From contig NC_056766.1 of NCBI RefSeq assembly GCF_018687715.1, positions 8,297,501 through 8,361,500 of the forward strand: 64,000 bases of DNA, given 5' to 3'. The notes under the pieces are model-generated. The model did not search any database, was not told the origin of the DNA, and saw only the letters and a list, made by a program, of their open reading frames with translations. The translations under genes and the position numbers were made by a program. Of this stretch, positions 1 through 9,465 are shown piece by piece (position 1 is the stretch's first letter; the number at the start of each line of letters is the position of its first letter). This DNA comes from Carya illinoinensis. Lineage: Eukaryota > Streptophyta > Magnoliopsida > Fagales > Juglandaceae.

Positions 1-445
1 AAATTGGAATCTATTTGATGCGATAAAAAGATCAATATATATATGGATTGTCTTTCTTTATTTTCAATCCTATTCTCTTCTCTGTCCTGTTTAGTAAAGA
101 AACTACAGAGCAAACCTTTCAAAGTCCCTGTCGAACACCATGTAGCCATGCATTTTTACAGGAAAGTTTCAAAATTCCAAGCATCTTCTTTACATATGAA
201 TTTTGGAAAGTCTAAATTATTGTTTCCCGTTCATGTATCCATACAAAGTATAGAACAGGGTATCTCTCATTCCCAAGATTCTTTGTAATTTCTATCGCTA
301 AGATTTTGTTTTCTGGAGATGTAACTTTAAGCTTTGCGGTGCTGCCTTTGAAGTACTTGAACTACTTTCTAACATCGAGAAAGCAAGGGTGGGTGATTAG
401 AATTTTACTTTTACGCCAACGTTACTGGAGCTTTTAATCTTTCAG
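1..445 (+). other. 3' part of the single intron of the first CYP81 gene
   Basis: This stretch aligns with the introns of the plus-strand copies at 10373-11238 and 42688-43500. It ends in a pyrimidine-rich tract and CAG at 443-445, directly before exon 2. Exon 1 of this gene lies left of the window. An open frame at 43-288 is shared with the sister introns but differs in length among copies, so I read it as intronic noise. Confidence 0.8.
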
Positions 446-1069
446 ATGATGTTTGTTGCGGGAACGGATACAACAGCAACAACCATGGAATGGGCAATGG
501 CACTTCTGCTGAATCATCCCAAGGTACTGCAGAAGCTTAAAGCAGAGATTGACGACCAGGTTGGACATGAGCGGTTGTTAAATGATTCAGATCTTTCCAA
601 GCTTCCTTATCTTCGTTGTGTCGTCAATGAGACTCTCAGACTGTATCCCCCACTTCCACTGCTATTGCCTCATTTTTCTGCAGAAGATTGCACTGTGGGG
701 GAATTTCAGGTATCCCGAGGGACGATTTTGGTCGTGAATGCATGGCTCATAAATAGAGATCCCAAACTCTGGGAGGAGCCCGAAAGGTTCAAGCCAGAGA
801 GATTTGAAGGAATATTCCTAGGAGAAAGAGAGACTTTCAAATTCATCCCGTTCGGAGTAGGGAGGAGAGCCTGCCCCGGTTCCGGCATGGCCCTAAGAGC
901 AATTTCTTTGGCATTGGGTGCACTCATTCAGTGCTTTGATTGGGAAAGGCTTAATAAAGAGATGGTGGACATGAGCTCTGTTTCAGGGTTGATTCTGTCG
1001 AAGGCTAGGCCTTTAGAGGCTGTATGTAGTCCACGCCGGTCCACGAAAGACATGCTATCTCAACTTTGA
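446..1069 (+). CDS. Cytochrome P450, CYP81 family, exon 2 (gene cut by window edge)
   Basis: This is the last exon (207 codons plus TGA) of a microsomal P450 monooxygenase. Exon residues 5-10 are the I-helix oxygen-binding motif AGTDTT. ETLR at 62-65 is the K-helix ExxR. FKPERF at 115-120 is the PERF motif. The haem loop [11 protein letters not shown] at 135-145 carries the ligand Cys at exon residue 143. The exon is phase 0 and is preceded by CAG, as in the sister genes at 11239 and 43501. Motif wording and the single-intron layout fit CYP81, a family that hydroxylates phenolics, lignans or indolics; the substrate here is unknown. The exon is intact, but exon 1 is outside the window, so functionality cannot be judged. 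No minus-strand partner follows it, unlike the other two modules. Confidence 0.9.
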   Translation: MMFVAGTDTTATTMEWAMALLLNHPKVLQKLKAEIDDQVGHERLLNDSDLSKLPYLRCVVNETLRLYPPLPLLLPHFSAEDCTVGEFQVSRGTILVVNAWLINRDPKLWEEPERFKPERFEGIFLGERETFKFIPFGVGRRACPGSGMALRAISLALGALIQCFDWERLNKEMVDMSSVSGLILSKARPLEAVCSPRRSTKDMLSQL

Positions 1070-1079
1070 TTACCGAGTG

Positions 1080-1865
1080 GCAGGGCTAGAAATGAAGTTG
1101 GTGAAGAGTTTGAGTTCAGCTCGTATATACTCGGTTTGAACTCAGCTCACTTAATAAATGAGATGTTCATCAACATGAATACATGTTCGAATATTAAATG
1201 TGCAAAACTCGTATAAACTCTATTCGACTTGGTTTAGACTCGTAAACAAAACTCGTATAAATTTGGCTTGACTTGTTTGAGCTTGTTCTGAAACTTGTAA
1301 TATGTTTTGTATATGTATGTGTTATATATATATTACATGTTAGTTATATTTTATATACTTTATTATATATTATTAATTTATTTATAGTTTACTTTATTCA
1401 ATATAGATATGTTATGTTCTCAAAATATGTATAGGATAATTTGTATAATAATATATCATACAACTACAACTATTGATTTATTATATCATCCATATGTAAT
1501 AAATAGTTTAGTTTATCACATTTATCTTGTGCATTTTTTTTTTAATTTATAACTATAAGTTATTTTTATAAAAAAGGTTATAACATAAGAACTTTGAATC
1601 AAAATTATTTGGTCGAATAGTTAAATGGTTTGATTTTTTTTTGTAAAATTTTAAATTTTTTTTATTAATTACAATATAAGATTAGAAATTTCAAAATAAA
1701 AATCTGGAGCACGAGTTGTTTGTTTATTTTTAGTTGAGCTTGAGTCTCCAATTCGAATAAAATTAATTGTTAACAAATCGAGTTTGAGTAAGGATATTCA
1801 AGTTTAAGTCGAGTTCGAGCCAATAAATATATTAATCTAGCTCGAGTACTCTTATTCGAATTCGA
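1080..1865. mobile_element. Right-truncated copy of a hAT-like MITE
   Basis: It starts at CAGGGCTAGAAATGAAG just after the P450 stop codon and is rich in CTCG/CGAG words. It aligns with 44141-44955, whose right end (TTGCAACCCTA) forms an imperfect terminal inverted repeat. Here the right end is missing and the sequence jumps into downstream flank at about 1866. Confidence 0.45.
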
Positions 1866-2260
1866 TCAACAGAGAGATCAAGAATAGCATAATTTGAGGA
1901 GTAAGGCTTCACTTTCTAATAAAAACCAACCCTTGCGTTTTTTAGCTTACTAATCTTAATGGTGACTAGTGATTCGAATCACCACATTTGAATCTAATTG
2001 ACATGTCATGTCTGTTATTAATTAGGTACTTTAAAAACAAAAATAATGTAGTACTCACATTCTATGATCATGTCATGTAGTTAAAATTATCGTTAAAGAT
2101 ATTAATCTTCATTGACATGACATTTTATAATAGAATATGAATATGAGTACTCTTTTCTTTCTACACAATGGATAGGGGTTTTAAATTCAAAATTTTCATT
2201 TGAAAAATTGAATTATATGTCAGGTCATGAAACTCTTAGCATGGATATAAGAGTTTTACT

Positions 2261-2413
2261 ACATATAAGCAAAATTGCGCACTAATCTATGTACCAATAC
2301 TGATTTATTCATACTTAAAATTTAAATTAACACTGTTTTCAATAAAATTTACTTTTTGACCAATCACATCACATTGGTGCACAGATTAGTACACAACTAT
2401 GCTTGCAAGTATA
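2261..2413. mobile_element. Short MITE with about 35-bp imperfect inverted ends
   Basis: The left arm begins ATATAAGCAAAATTGCGCAC and the right arm ends CACAACTATGCTTGCAAGTA. They pair over about 35 bp with a few mismatches. The segment is absent at the matching place in modules B and C. A related element sits at 41477-41621. Confidence 0.5.
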
Positions 2414-2737
2414 TTTTTCTTGGATATAAATACTCTGTTTAGCACTCAATCAAGACTACTTCAGAATTATTTATTTGCTTGAAATTGGAAATTTGGAACA
2501 CATCAGTAGCCTTTTTTGATCGGTCATCCCGGCCTCAGCATTCACCCACCATGCACTCAACAAGCCCGGCCCCATGTAGACCCGCTTCGATTCCCAAACA
2601 AGTAAACCCACACATATCTGATACTACCCCAAAGTGCAATGAAATGCCACCTCCGGTTGCAGACAATGAAACTTCAAAATTCTAAAAACCAAACACATAT
2701 CTCTATCAACCATATGACACGAAAGAATTTATATATC

Positions 2738-2998
2738 TTGAAATATAATTTATATATATATATAAATATCTATATCACGATTATTCTAAAACAATATATG
2801 AAAATGTACTTATTAACATTGTGTTTCGTATGCGTATGGGCTGAGCTGCTCAGCGGTCCGGGTTGAGCTAGATCGGTGTCCTGCAACAAGGAGAGGAGTG
2901 GCTCTCGGTAGCTCAGGGAGCCTTCGATGCCTAAGTCAGTCCTATTCTCAAGAGAATACTTTAAAGAAAATACAGAAGTCTAATATCAGTGTTCTATC
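2738..2998. repeat. Dispersed repeat, first copy (matches 54461-54749)
   Basis: The sequence from the AT-rich start near 2738 to TTCTATCA at 2998 recurs at 54461-54749 with moderate divergence. It includes the words GATGCCTAAGTCA and TCGGTAGC, which I associate with LTR starts of plant retroelements carrying the 'putative gypsy type transposon' domain. It is either the start of that element's LTR or a remnant of duplicated flank. Confidence 0.6.
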
Positions 2999-3959
2999 AT
3001 GGATCAATCCCCTTACCTCGTAATTTTGGATTTCCCTTTATACTCGGCTCCTCAAGTTAGGAGGCCATACCCTGCATTTTGGGGAAGAGGGAGGCCTTTC
3101 CCGGAGACTCCACCGCCATGCTATCTTTAATGCAGCGTGATCTCCTGGGATCAGTCATTTAATGCGGCGTGGTTGTCTAGCATTGATGTGGCGTGGTCAT
3201 CTGGTGTTATTGCTTAGTTCCATCCCTTCTTCTTGGCATGTATCTCTCACTTCTCTTCGACCAAGGTTTCTCGCGTTGTTCCATCAATGTCCCATCTCAA
3301 CGCGGGTGGTTGCCTCTGACTCATACTGGTCAGGGGCCCGCCCTGAGTTGCTTTTTGGGGAGGGGTAAACCTTCGCAGGCTAGGACGGGTGACAACTTGA
3401 CTCATGGGGCTAAGGGAAAGTGATGGACTTGGGGTTGTCAGCATGGACTTTAGGCCCTTAATGAAAATTGCCCTTAACAATCGCCCCACCAATTCTCATT
3501 GGGCTCACTCGATGGGAATTTCTATAATCTTTTATTCACTGCCGTCAGCCACCTTTCTCGCTACTGAGTGGCGGCACAGGCGAATTGGTCATTCTACGTG
3601 TTTGATTCCAATTGCGCCATTGTTGTTCTTGGGTGTTAATGCCCTGCAAGGTAAGCTATTAGACACTATATCCCTTCGGTGATTGTGCGACTATACTGTG
3701 CCTTTAAGTCTGATCCCCTTTCCCATCATTGGCATGTGCGTACCTCCTGCTGTCTTTGTATCTTCACTGTTTCCCATCATCTCCTCCCCTTTAACTTCGT
3801 ACCTTCCCCGCGTAACTCAGTCCTCGTTGCCCTAATGGTTTCCTAGAAATCTACTACCCTGGCTAGTTTCGAGCGTTGCCCCGAGGCCAGCTCGTTAGAG
3901 CCTGGGTTCTCCGATCCCTTCTGGCATTCTGAGGCTAGCTCGGTCTTCCTTCAGTCCCT

Positions 3960-6415
3960 GGCCTTGACCTACCACATTTTGGACTTGGTGATATTGGAGG
4001 TTCCCAGATCGCATGAAGGGGCCGTGAGTGCTGATGGCTTGGTTGCGCGGGTTTCCCTTTTTCCCAACATGTTTTCTTGTGGGTTGAAATTACCCTTTCC
4101 TCGCCCTTACTAGAAGATTTTGTACAGCTTGGGACTAGAGTCCGCCCAGCTTAGCGGATTTTGATGTGCTGCTGTGTACTGTGGTGGTGGGCCTTGTCAA
4201 AGTTTGATCCAAAGGGTGCCGACCTCACTTATCGCGAGTTCCTACTAACTCACCACATAAAAACGGGTATGAGGAAAATCTGCAGTTTCAGGGGAATGGC
4301 ACTCGTGTTGGTTGCGTTGGAGTCGAGATATCATAAAGTCTTAGACTAGATCAGTAAATTCTTTTTCTTGGCTAGCCAAGGGTGAGAATTCCCGGTGGAG
4401 CAGATTTTCCATGCTGAATTCCCAATAAAAACGTCTTGGGGAGTAATGCCAAGTGACAAGGTGGTGCGCCCCATTGCTACGTCGGCCAAGACACACCACA
4501 TCACGATCGTGAGGGATTGGGCAGCCCAGCACCCACTCCTAGTCCATTCCGAGGTTCTCCTTGGGGAAGATAGTTTGGTTGCTTTCCTTCTTTCGCTAGC
4601 TCATGTCGCCCCCTCTGCCTGGGGGGTTGCCATTGACTCGTTGCTAAATTCTTCGAGGAAGTGGGCCATGGATTCCTCTCCTGAAGATGAGGGGAAGAGG
4701 ATCCGCTTGGAGCCAATTGGGAATGTCCTAACATTTTCGAAGGCCTTGGCTCTTCGGAATACAAGTGCGGCTCATCCAGGCCCCAGGGAAATGGTCGGCC
4801 CTTCTTCTTCCTCCGCGAGGCTAGCTCGGCGTCGGGGGCCTAGGGAGCTGCCAGGCCTAAGTGCAACCTCTACATCCTTTCCCCTTGCTGCCCCCGTGAG
4901 GGATCCTAGCCACAGGGGCCCATGTACCTCGGTAGAGGCCACGAACGTCTCGTGAAGGGCGAACGCGGTCAGTATACACTTTTGGGGTGCCCTTCTGGAC
5001 AGGGTGCCTCATCCAACTCGGGTTATGGAACCTCTTTCGGAGTTGAATATAGAGATGTTCCCTTCCTCTTCGTCCACTACCCAATCCTTGGTGGAAGCTT
5101 TTGATCCTAAAGAGGTTTTAGGCCCCCTCAGAGTGGATTTGGAGCTTGCTGATGAATGCGTATCCGATCCTGGATGCGTTGCTGCGGCATGTAAGGGCCA
5201 GCCTGCTATCGTTTGGACCAGGCCAAAGGTTGTTGAAGATGTTGGTGGATCTGGAGAAGGGTGATTAAGGGATGAGCATGGTTTTTCCACCCTACTGTGC
5301 CTTGGAGAAGGCGCAGGGGTTACACCTTCAACCCATACCCCACCGAGCCCTGGCAAAGCGATGGCGGGGGCGGTAAGTCCCCCGGAGCAGGACAGTGATA
5401 GACACGAGGATAAGGGTGGCCCATCCGCTATAGCCCACCATGCCTTATTGGTGAGCGAGGGCACCTTTGCTTCCCCCAACTGTGGGCCTCGAGAGGACGT
5501 GTTGCCCAAGCTCTCAAGAGTGAAGCTGTTCCTCCTGAACAGGTGGGTGAGGCCTTGTGAGAGGACCATGTTATAGACCGTGAGATGGAGCAGCTATAGA
5601 AACTTCTTTCTGAGGTCTCTGTTTCTTTATCCACCTGGCATTCTGCATTTTTTCTCTTCTCTTTATGTTTTTTTAAGGTCTATTATCTTTTCTTTCTAAC
5701 ACTGGAACCTGCGCAAAGAGTTAGAGCATTGGCTGAGCATTTTGCAAGCAGTTGGATGGCTACAAAAGATGAGGTACGGGGCCTTCAGTCTACAGTGGAG
5801 AAGGAGAGGGCCTTGAAGGTTCAAGAGTTGCTGAGTAAGCTCCAAGAGTCACAGGATCTTCTCCAGGTAGAGAATAAGGAGTTGATGAGCCTCCAAGACT
5901 TCCACTCCCGCCAGCTTAAGATGTTGGAAGAGGAGCGCTCTACCTTATCAGCCATTGTGGAAGACCGCAGAGCCTTGTTGTCCGCGGCTAGCAACAAATA
6001 GGAAGTATTGGCTAACCTAATGGTGGCCCAAAAGAGAATTGTAGGTCAGAATGTGGTCATCAAGGACTAACACAGCGACTTGTCACATGTGTAAGAGGTG
6101 GCCAAGCGGTCAAGTCAGCAGCTGGGCAAGGCTTTCTACGTTCGCGACAAAGTGTAGTCTTACGGGTACTTGGAAGGCCTAGAGAGGATGAATGACTACA
6201 TCATCCTCAATCCTCAAGATAGTTCAGAGACGTTGGAGGCACATCTGCAGGCAGTGGATTTCAAGAACCTAGAGCCTGACGTCGTGACCCTTAACCACGC
6301 TGGCGAGCTGGGGTGGGAGATTATTCCAGATGCTTTCCTCTTGGAAGATGATGGATCTCGTTGGTCTCCCTCATGTGGGGAATGTTGTCATCGGCTCGAG
6401 GGGAGGGAGTTTTAA
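3960..6415 (+). pseudogene. Broken transposon ORF with PF04195-like domain and coiled coil
   Basis: Reading across frames, 4050-4160 gives a segment of the type 'F.CGLKLPFPRPY.KILYSLGL', as expected for the conserved core of PF04195 proteins. Open segments follow at 5004-5264, 5729-6001 and 6170-6415. The 5729-6001 piece (90 codons) is rich in Leu, Glu, Lys and Gln with heptad spacing and is very likely a coiled coil. The 6170 piece is acidic. Several stops and frame changes separate the pieces, so no product is expected. Assignment rests on recalled family appearance, not on a search. Confidence 0.45.
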
Positions 6416-6419
6416 GGAT

Positions 6420-7329
6420 CACCCTACTGGCCCCGAGCGCGAGCTAGACTCTGCTGAGATGGGCTCCTCTGACCTCGCAGAGGAGCCGAGAGCCTCCCAG
6501 TCTTGACCCCTTTTATTGTCATTGCTCTTCTTCTTATTTTTTTTTTTTTGCTTGTATCCCGGGTAGTGTTGGTAACACTGACAAACGCCACATGGCCCTT
6601 TGTAAATGAATTAATAATAAATCTTCTTTATGCCTTGATCATCTTCCAAAGCTTTGACTTCTTTTTTCACACTGTTCCTCTGTTGTTTTCTCGTAATGTC
6701 TTCCTTTCCAATGGGATGCTTTGAATTCTGCCTTTCTATCTTTATTGACATACATGTCTTTCAGTCTTCCCGAGAGAATGAGTTAATGACTAACATCCAT
6801 TCACTGCATGCCCATTGGTTGTCCTGCCTTTATGGCGTGGGCAATGTTTCCCCATGCGTGCCATGAAATCCATGCGAGATTTTTCTACGAGATTCATCAG
6901 ATCTAACAAAGCCCCAAAACTTACATGTACCCCAAATTTCAGGAGGTGAGCCATCATTCCCAGCCTATATATTGGCCTTCCAATCTTCGTTATTTGCCAT
7001 CAATTCTCCCCTCATGCTTTCCAAGCGTTTCAAAATTCTGTCTCCCCTTCGTCCCCTTTGTGCTCTCGTTGGCCCTTCTTGGCTTTGATAGGCACTCTGG
7101 CTCAGGGTCGGCCTTATGATGCTGGATCCTACAGTGAGCTTTTGTAGAGATATGTGCATGGCAATTCCCATGAAACTTCAATGGATGCCCTTCTGAATGT
7201 CGTGTCATTCTTCATTACAAGGAGATGCTTTGAAAAGAAGGCATGCCCCTAGCTTCATAGGTGGGCCATTCAATGGGTTTCTCTGCCTCAGAACTCCTCG
7301 TGCAGTTCACGGTTTCTCATTACAGCTCA
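6420..7329. other. Tail of the decayed element, no gene seen
   Basis: This contains T-rich and low-complexity sequence and only short open frames without recognisable motifs. It ends at the junction with the LTR fragment at 7330. Confidence 0.4.
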
Positions 7330-8345
7330 GGTTATTGAATTGGTTTATACTTGGTGTTTTTATGTCGTGTTTGGATATCTTATAGATGGTATTCGATGTC
7401 TTGACATTCATCTTTGTGTTCGTGCATGTTCATGTATTGTAAATAAAAAATGGATTTTCATGTGAGAAATGATATTTGGTATGTTTGAAATGAATAAATT
7501 AAAAGGATTGAGAGAAAGAGGAAAAAGGAACTGTAGGGATGATAGTTAGCAGACATGATGGCAGTCTCGCCTATGATTCCTATCTATAGTGAGTTAATAA
7601 TTGGTTAATTGGCTATTTTCTAGGAAAATGGCAGTTTTAAATCAATGGATATGTGGGGTCATTTTCTGAAAAAATGACGGTTTATGATTAAATGGATACG
7701 AGCATCATTTTTTGGGAAAATAGTGGGTTTATGTTTGGGCCATTTTTCAGGAAAATGGCAGATGATATTTAACGGCGTGTTTTGGGTCAAAAGAGATTTT
7801 TTGCGTGCTTTGGAAAATGGCATTTTTCGGAGATAATGATAATTTTTGGTCATTGGCTTATTTCTTCATGTGCACGCATGTATATTGGTTGCATCAATTT
7901 GTTTATATCTCGTATCTCGTGGGTTGTTTGGTTGGTTACTTACTGAGATTCACAATCTCATGTGGCATTCTTCCCTACAATTCTATTTTATATTTTGATG
8001 CAGAGGAAGATGTTGAGCCTGATGGATCGGCTCTGCCGGATGAGTGGCATGTGGTCACTTGTGGATCATGGGATTTGTTTCCCTTTTTTCCTATGTAAAT
8101 CTTGGTTTTTACTTTACTTTCACTGGATAACTGTATAATTTCTTGTAATACTTTTATTTTGGTAACTTTGTATTTAAAATTTTGGCATTTAGTTGACTTC
8201 GTTATCTATCCACTACAGCTTTTGTTGTACACTTTTCTCATGTATATACACTTAGTAATTGTTGCTTGGGGTGTGTGACTCGTGTTGTTAGCATTCCAAC
8301 TTCACGATTCCCGCATTTCCATACGTGGAAGTCGGATGCGTCACA
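7330..8345 (+). mobile_element. 5'-truncated LTR fragment
   Basis: From GTTATTGAATTGG to GATGCGTCACA it aligns with 30026-31039, the right two-thirds of the solo LTR at 29466-31039. The flank after its end (TTTTG, then TAAACAGA) matches the flank after the other copy, so the LTR was present before the module was duplicated. The left part has been replaced by unrelated sequence. It carries several short palindromes around AAAATGG (7612-7850). Confidence 0.75.
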
Positions 8346-9465
8346 TTTTGTAAACAGATTTTGTTTAAAAAATTTGCATTTGATTAAAACTAGAAAACCG
8401 GATCGGATCGAAACTGTTAAAACCGGAAGTACCGATTTAGGAGTTAACCGGTGTGTAATCGATTTTTAAAAATGTAAAACCTATATATACTGGGTCAATT
8501 TTAAATTTTGTCCAAAATTGGACCAGACCATACCGATTATACCCTTACTTTATGATGTAAAAATGATGATTATTTAAAATTTTAAAAATTATTACTATAT
8601 TGTTGAAAGTTTAAAATTTGTAATTATCTTAGAGTTAAATGGATATTTTCATCCATTAACCGTTTTTTTAAATTCGAATTACGTTTTACATTATTCGAAA
8701 AAGAACGTTTGAGGAAAATCATTAAAACGTACTTTTTAGTTTATTTGGGATTAAAAATGTTTTAATAATGTAACACTCAAACAACTTAATTTTTATATTA
8801 ATAAGCTTTTAAACCTATTTAAATACATTTTAAGACTATTACCACAACCCAAAATAGCCCTAAAGGGATGATCAAGACAAAAGGAAAAAACTCTTTCCAC
8901 CTCGTATAATGATAGACTTACTACTTACTATTACTATTTTACTACTATTTTTATTTCATTTTATTTTCTTTTACTTAGTTGTTAAGGAAATGACTATTAG
9001 TGAAATTGTATATTTTTTTAATTTTATAATAAAAAAATAAAAATTTTAAATACACTATAAAAGTAGAATTAGTCTACATATAATCCTTAAATCGAGACTG
9101 TTTATACAAGCCCATACTATTATGAGTAAAAAAAATTAAAATTACAATAATATTCTTTGTATAATGATGATTTTCTTATTTTATACTCATTCATCAATAA
9201 GACTACATGTACAATCTTTCACTCGTGATTACACATAGAATTTCTCATAAAAGTAATATATGGATGGTGACTTTCGTTATCCTTCCACTCAGCTCGAAAT
9301 CATTTTCAAGCACAAGAAGAGAATGACTGGCTGAGTTTTTCTGGTTGACTGAAGACAATGAGTGTGAGGACAAACAGTACTAATCTCTCTCGCTTCAACC
9401 TCAGTTCAGTATCAAGATAATCCCTCTCCCCTCCCTCGTTGATGAACCCCTTTGATTCCTTGGCA
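8346..9465. other. Upstream flank of the module B plus-strand P450
   Basis: It aligns with 31040-31800 plus 41242-41775, the upstream region of the module C gene, minus the chromovirus and a 145-bp MITE. It is AT-rich. The last 200 bp contain pyrimidine-rich leader-like sequence. No TATA box could be chosen with confidence. Confidence 0.6.

Larger units (their letters stand above)
1070..2737. other. 3' flank of module A, AT-rich, no gene
   Basis: The sequence aligns piecewise with 44125-46109 and 50976-51135 downstream of the third plus-strand copy. Relative to that copy it lacks about 660 bp (the equivalent of 44935-45595) and the hAT element. It carries a truncated hAT-type MITE and a short MITE, listed separately. 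No coding signal was seen. Similarity to module flanks ends near 2737. Confidence 0.7.
2738..7329 (+). mobile_element. Decayed non-autonomous LTR element with PF04195-like domain
   Basis: This block is much more GC-rich than its surroundings and separates module A from the rest. A probable 5' LTR runs from about 2810 to 3480. Decayed coding sequence follows to about 6420. The part near 4060-4160 reads, across stops, as a 'putative gypsy type transposon' (PF04195) domain, and a coiled coil lies at 5729-6001. No protease, reverse transcriptase or integrase is visible, so it was probably mobilised by another element. No right LTR was found; the block ends where an unrelated LTR fragment begins at 7330. 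Exact borders are uncertain. Confidence 0.55.

Noticed and set aside
706..927. 73-codon minus-strand frames conserved opposite every P450 exon 2
   Set aside because: They are antisense shadows of the conserved haem-binding region; conservation follows from the sense gene.
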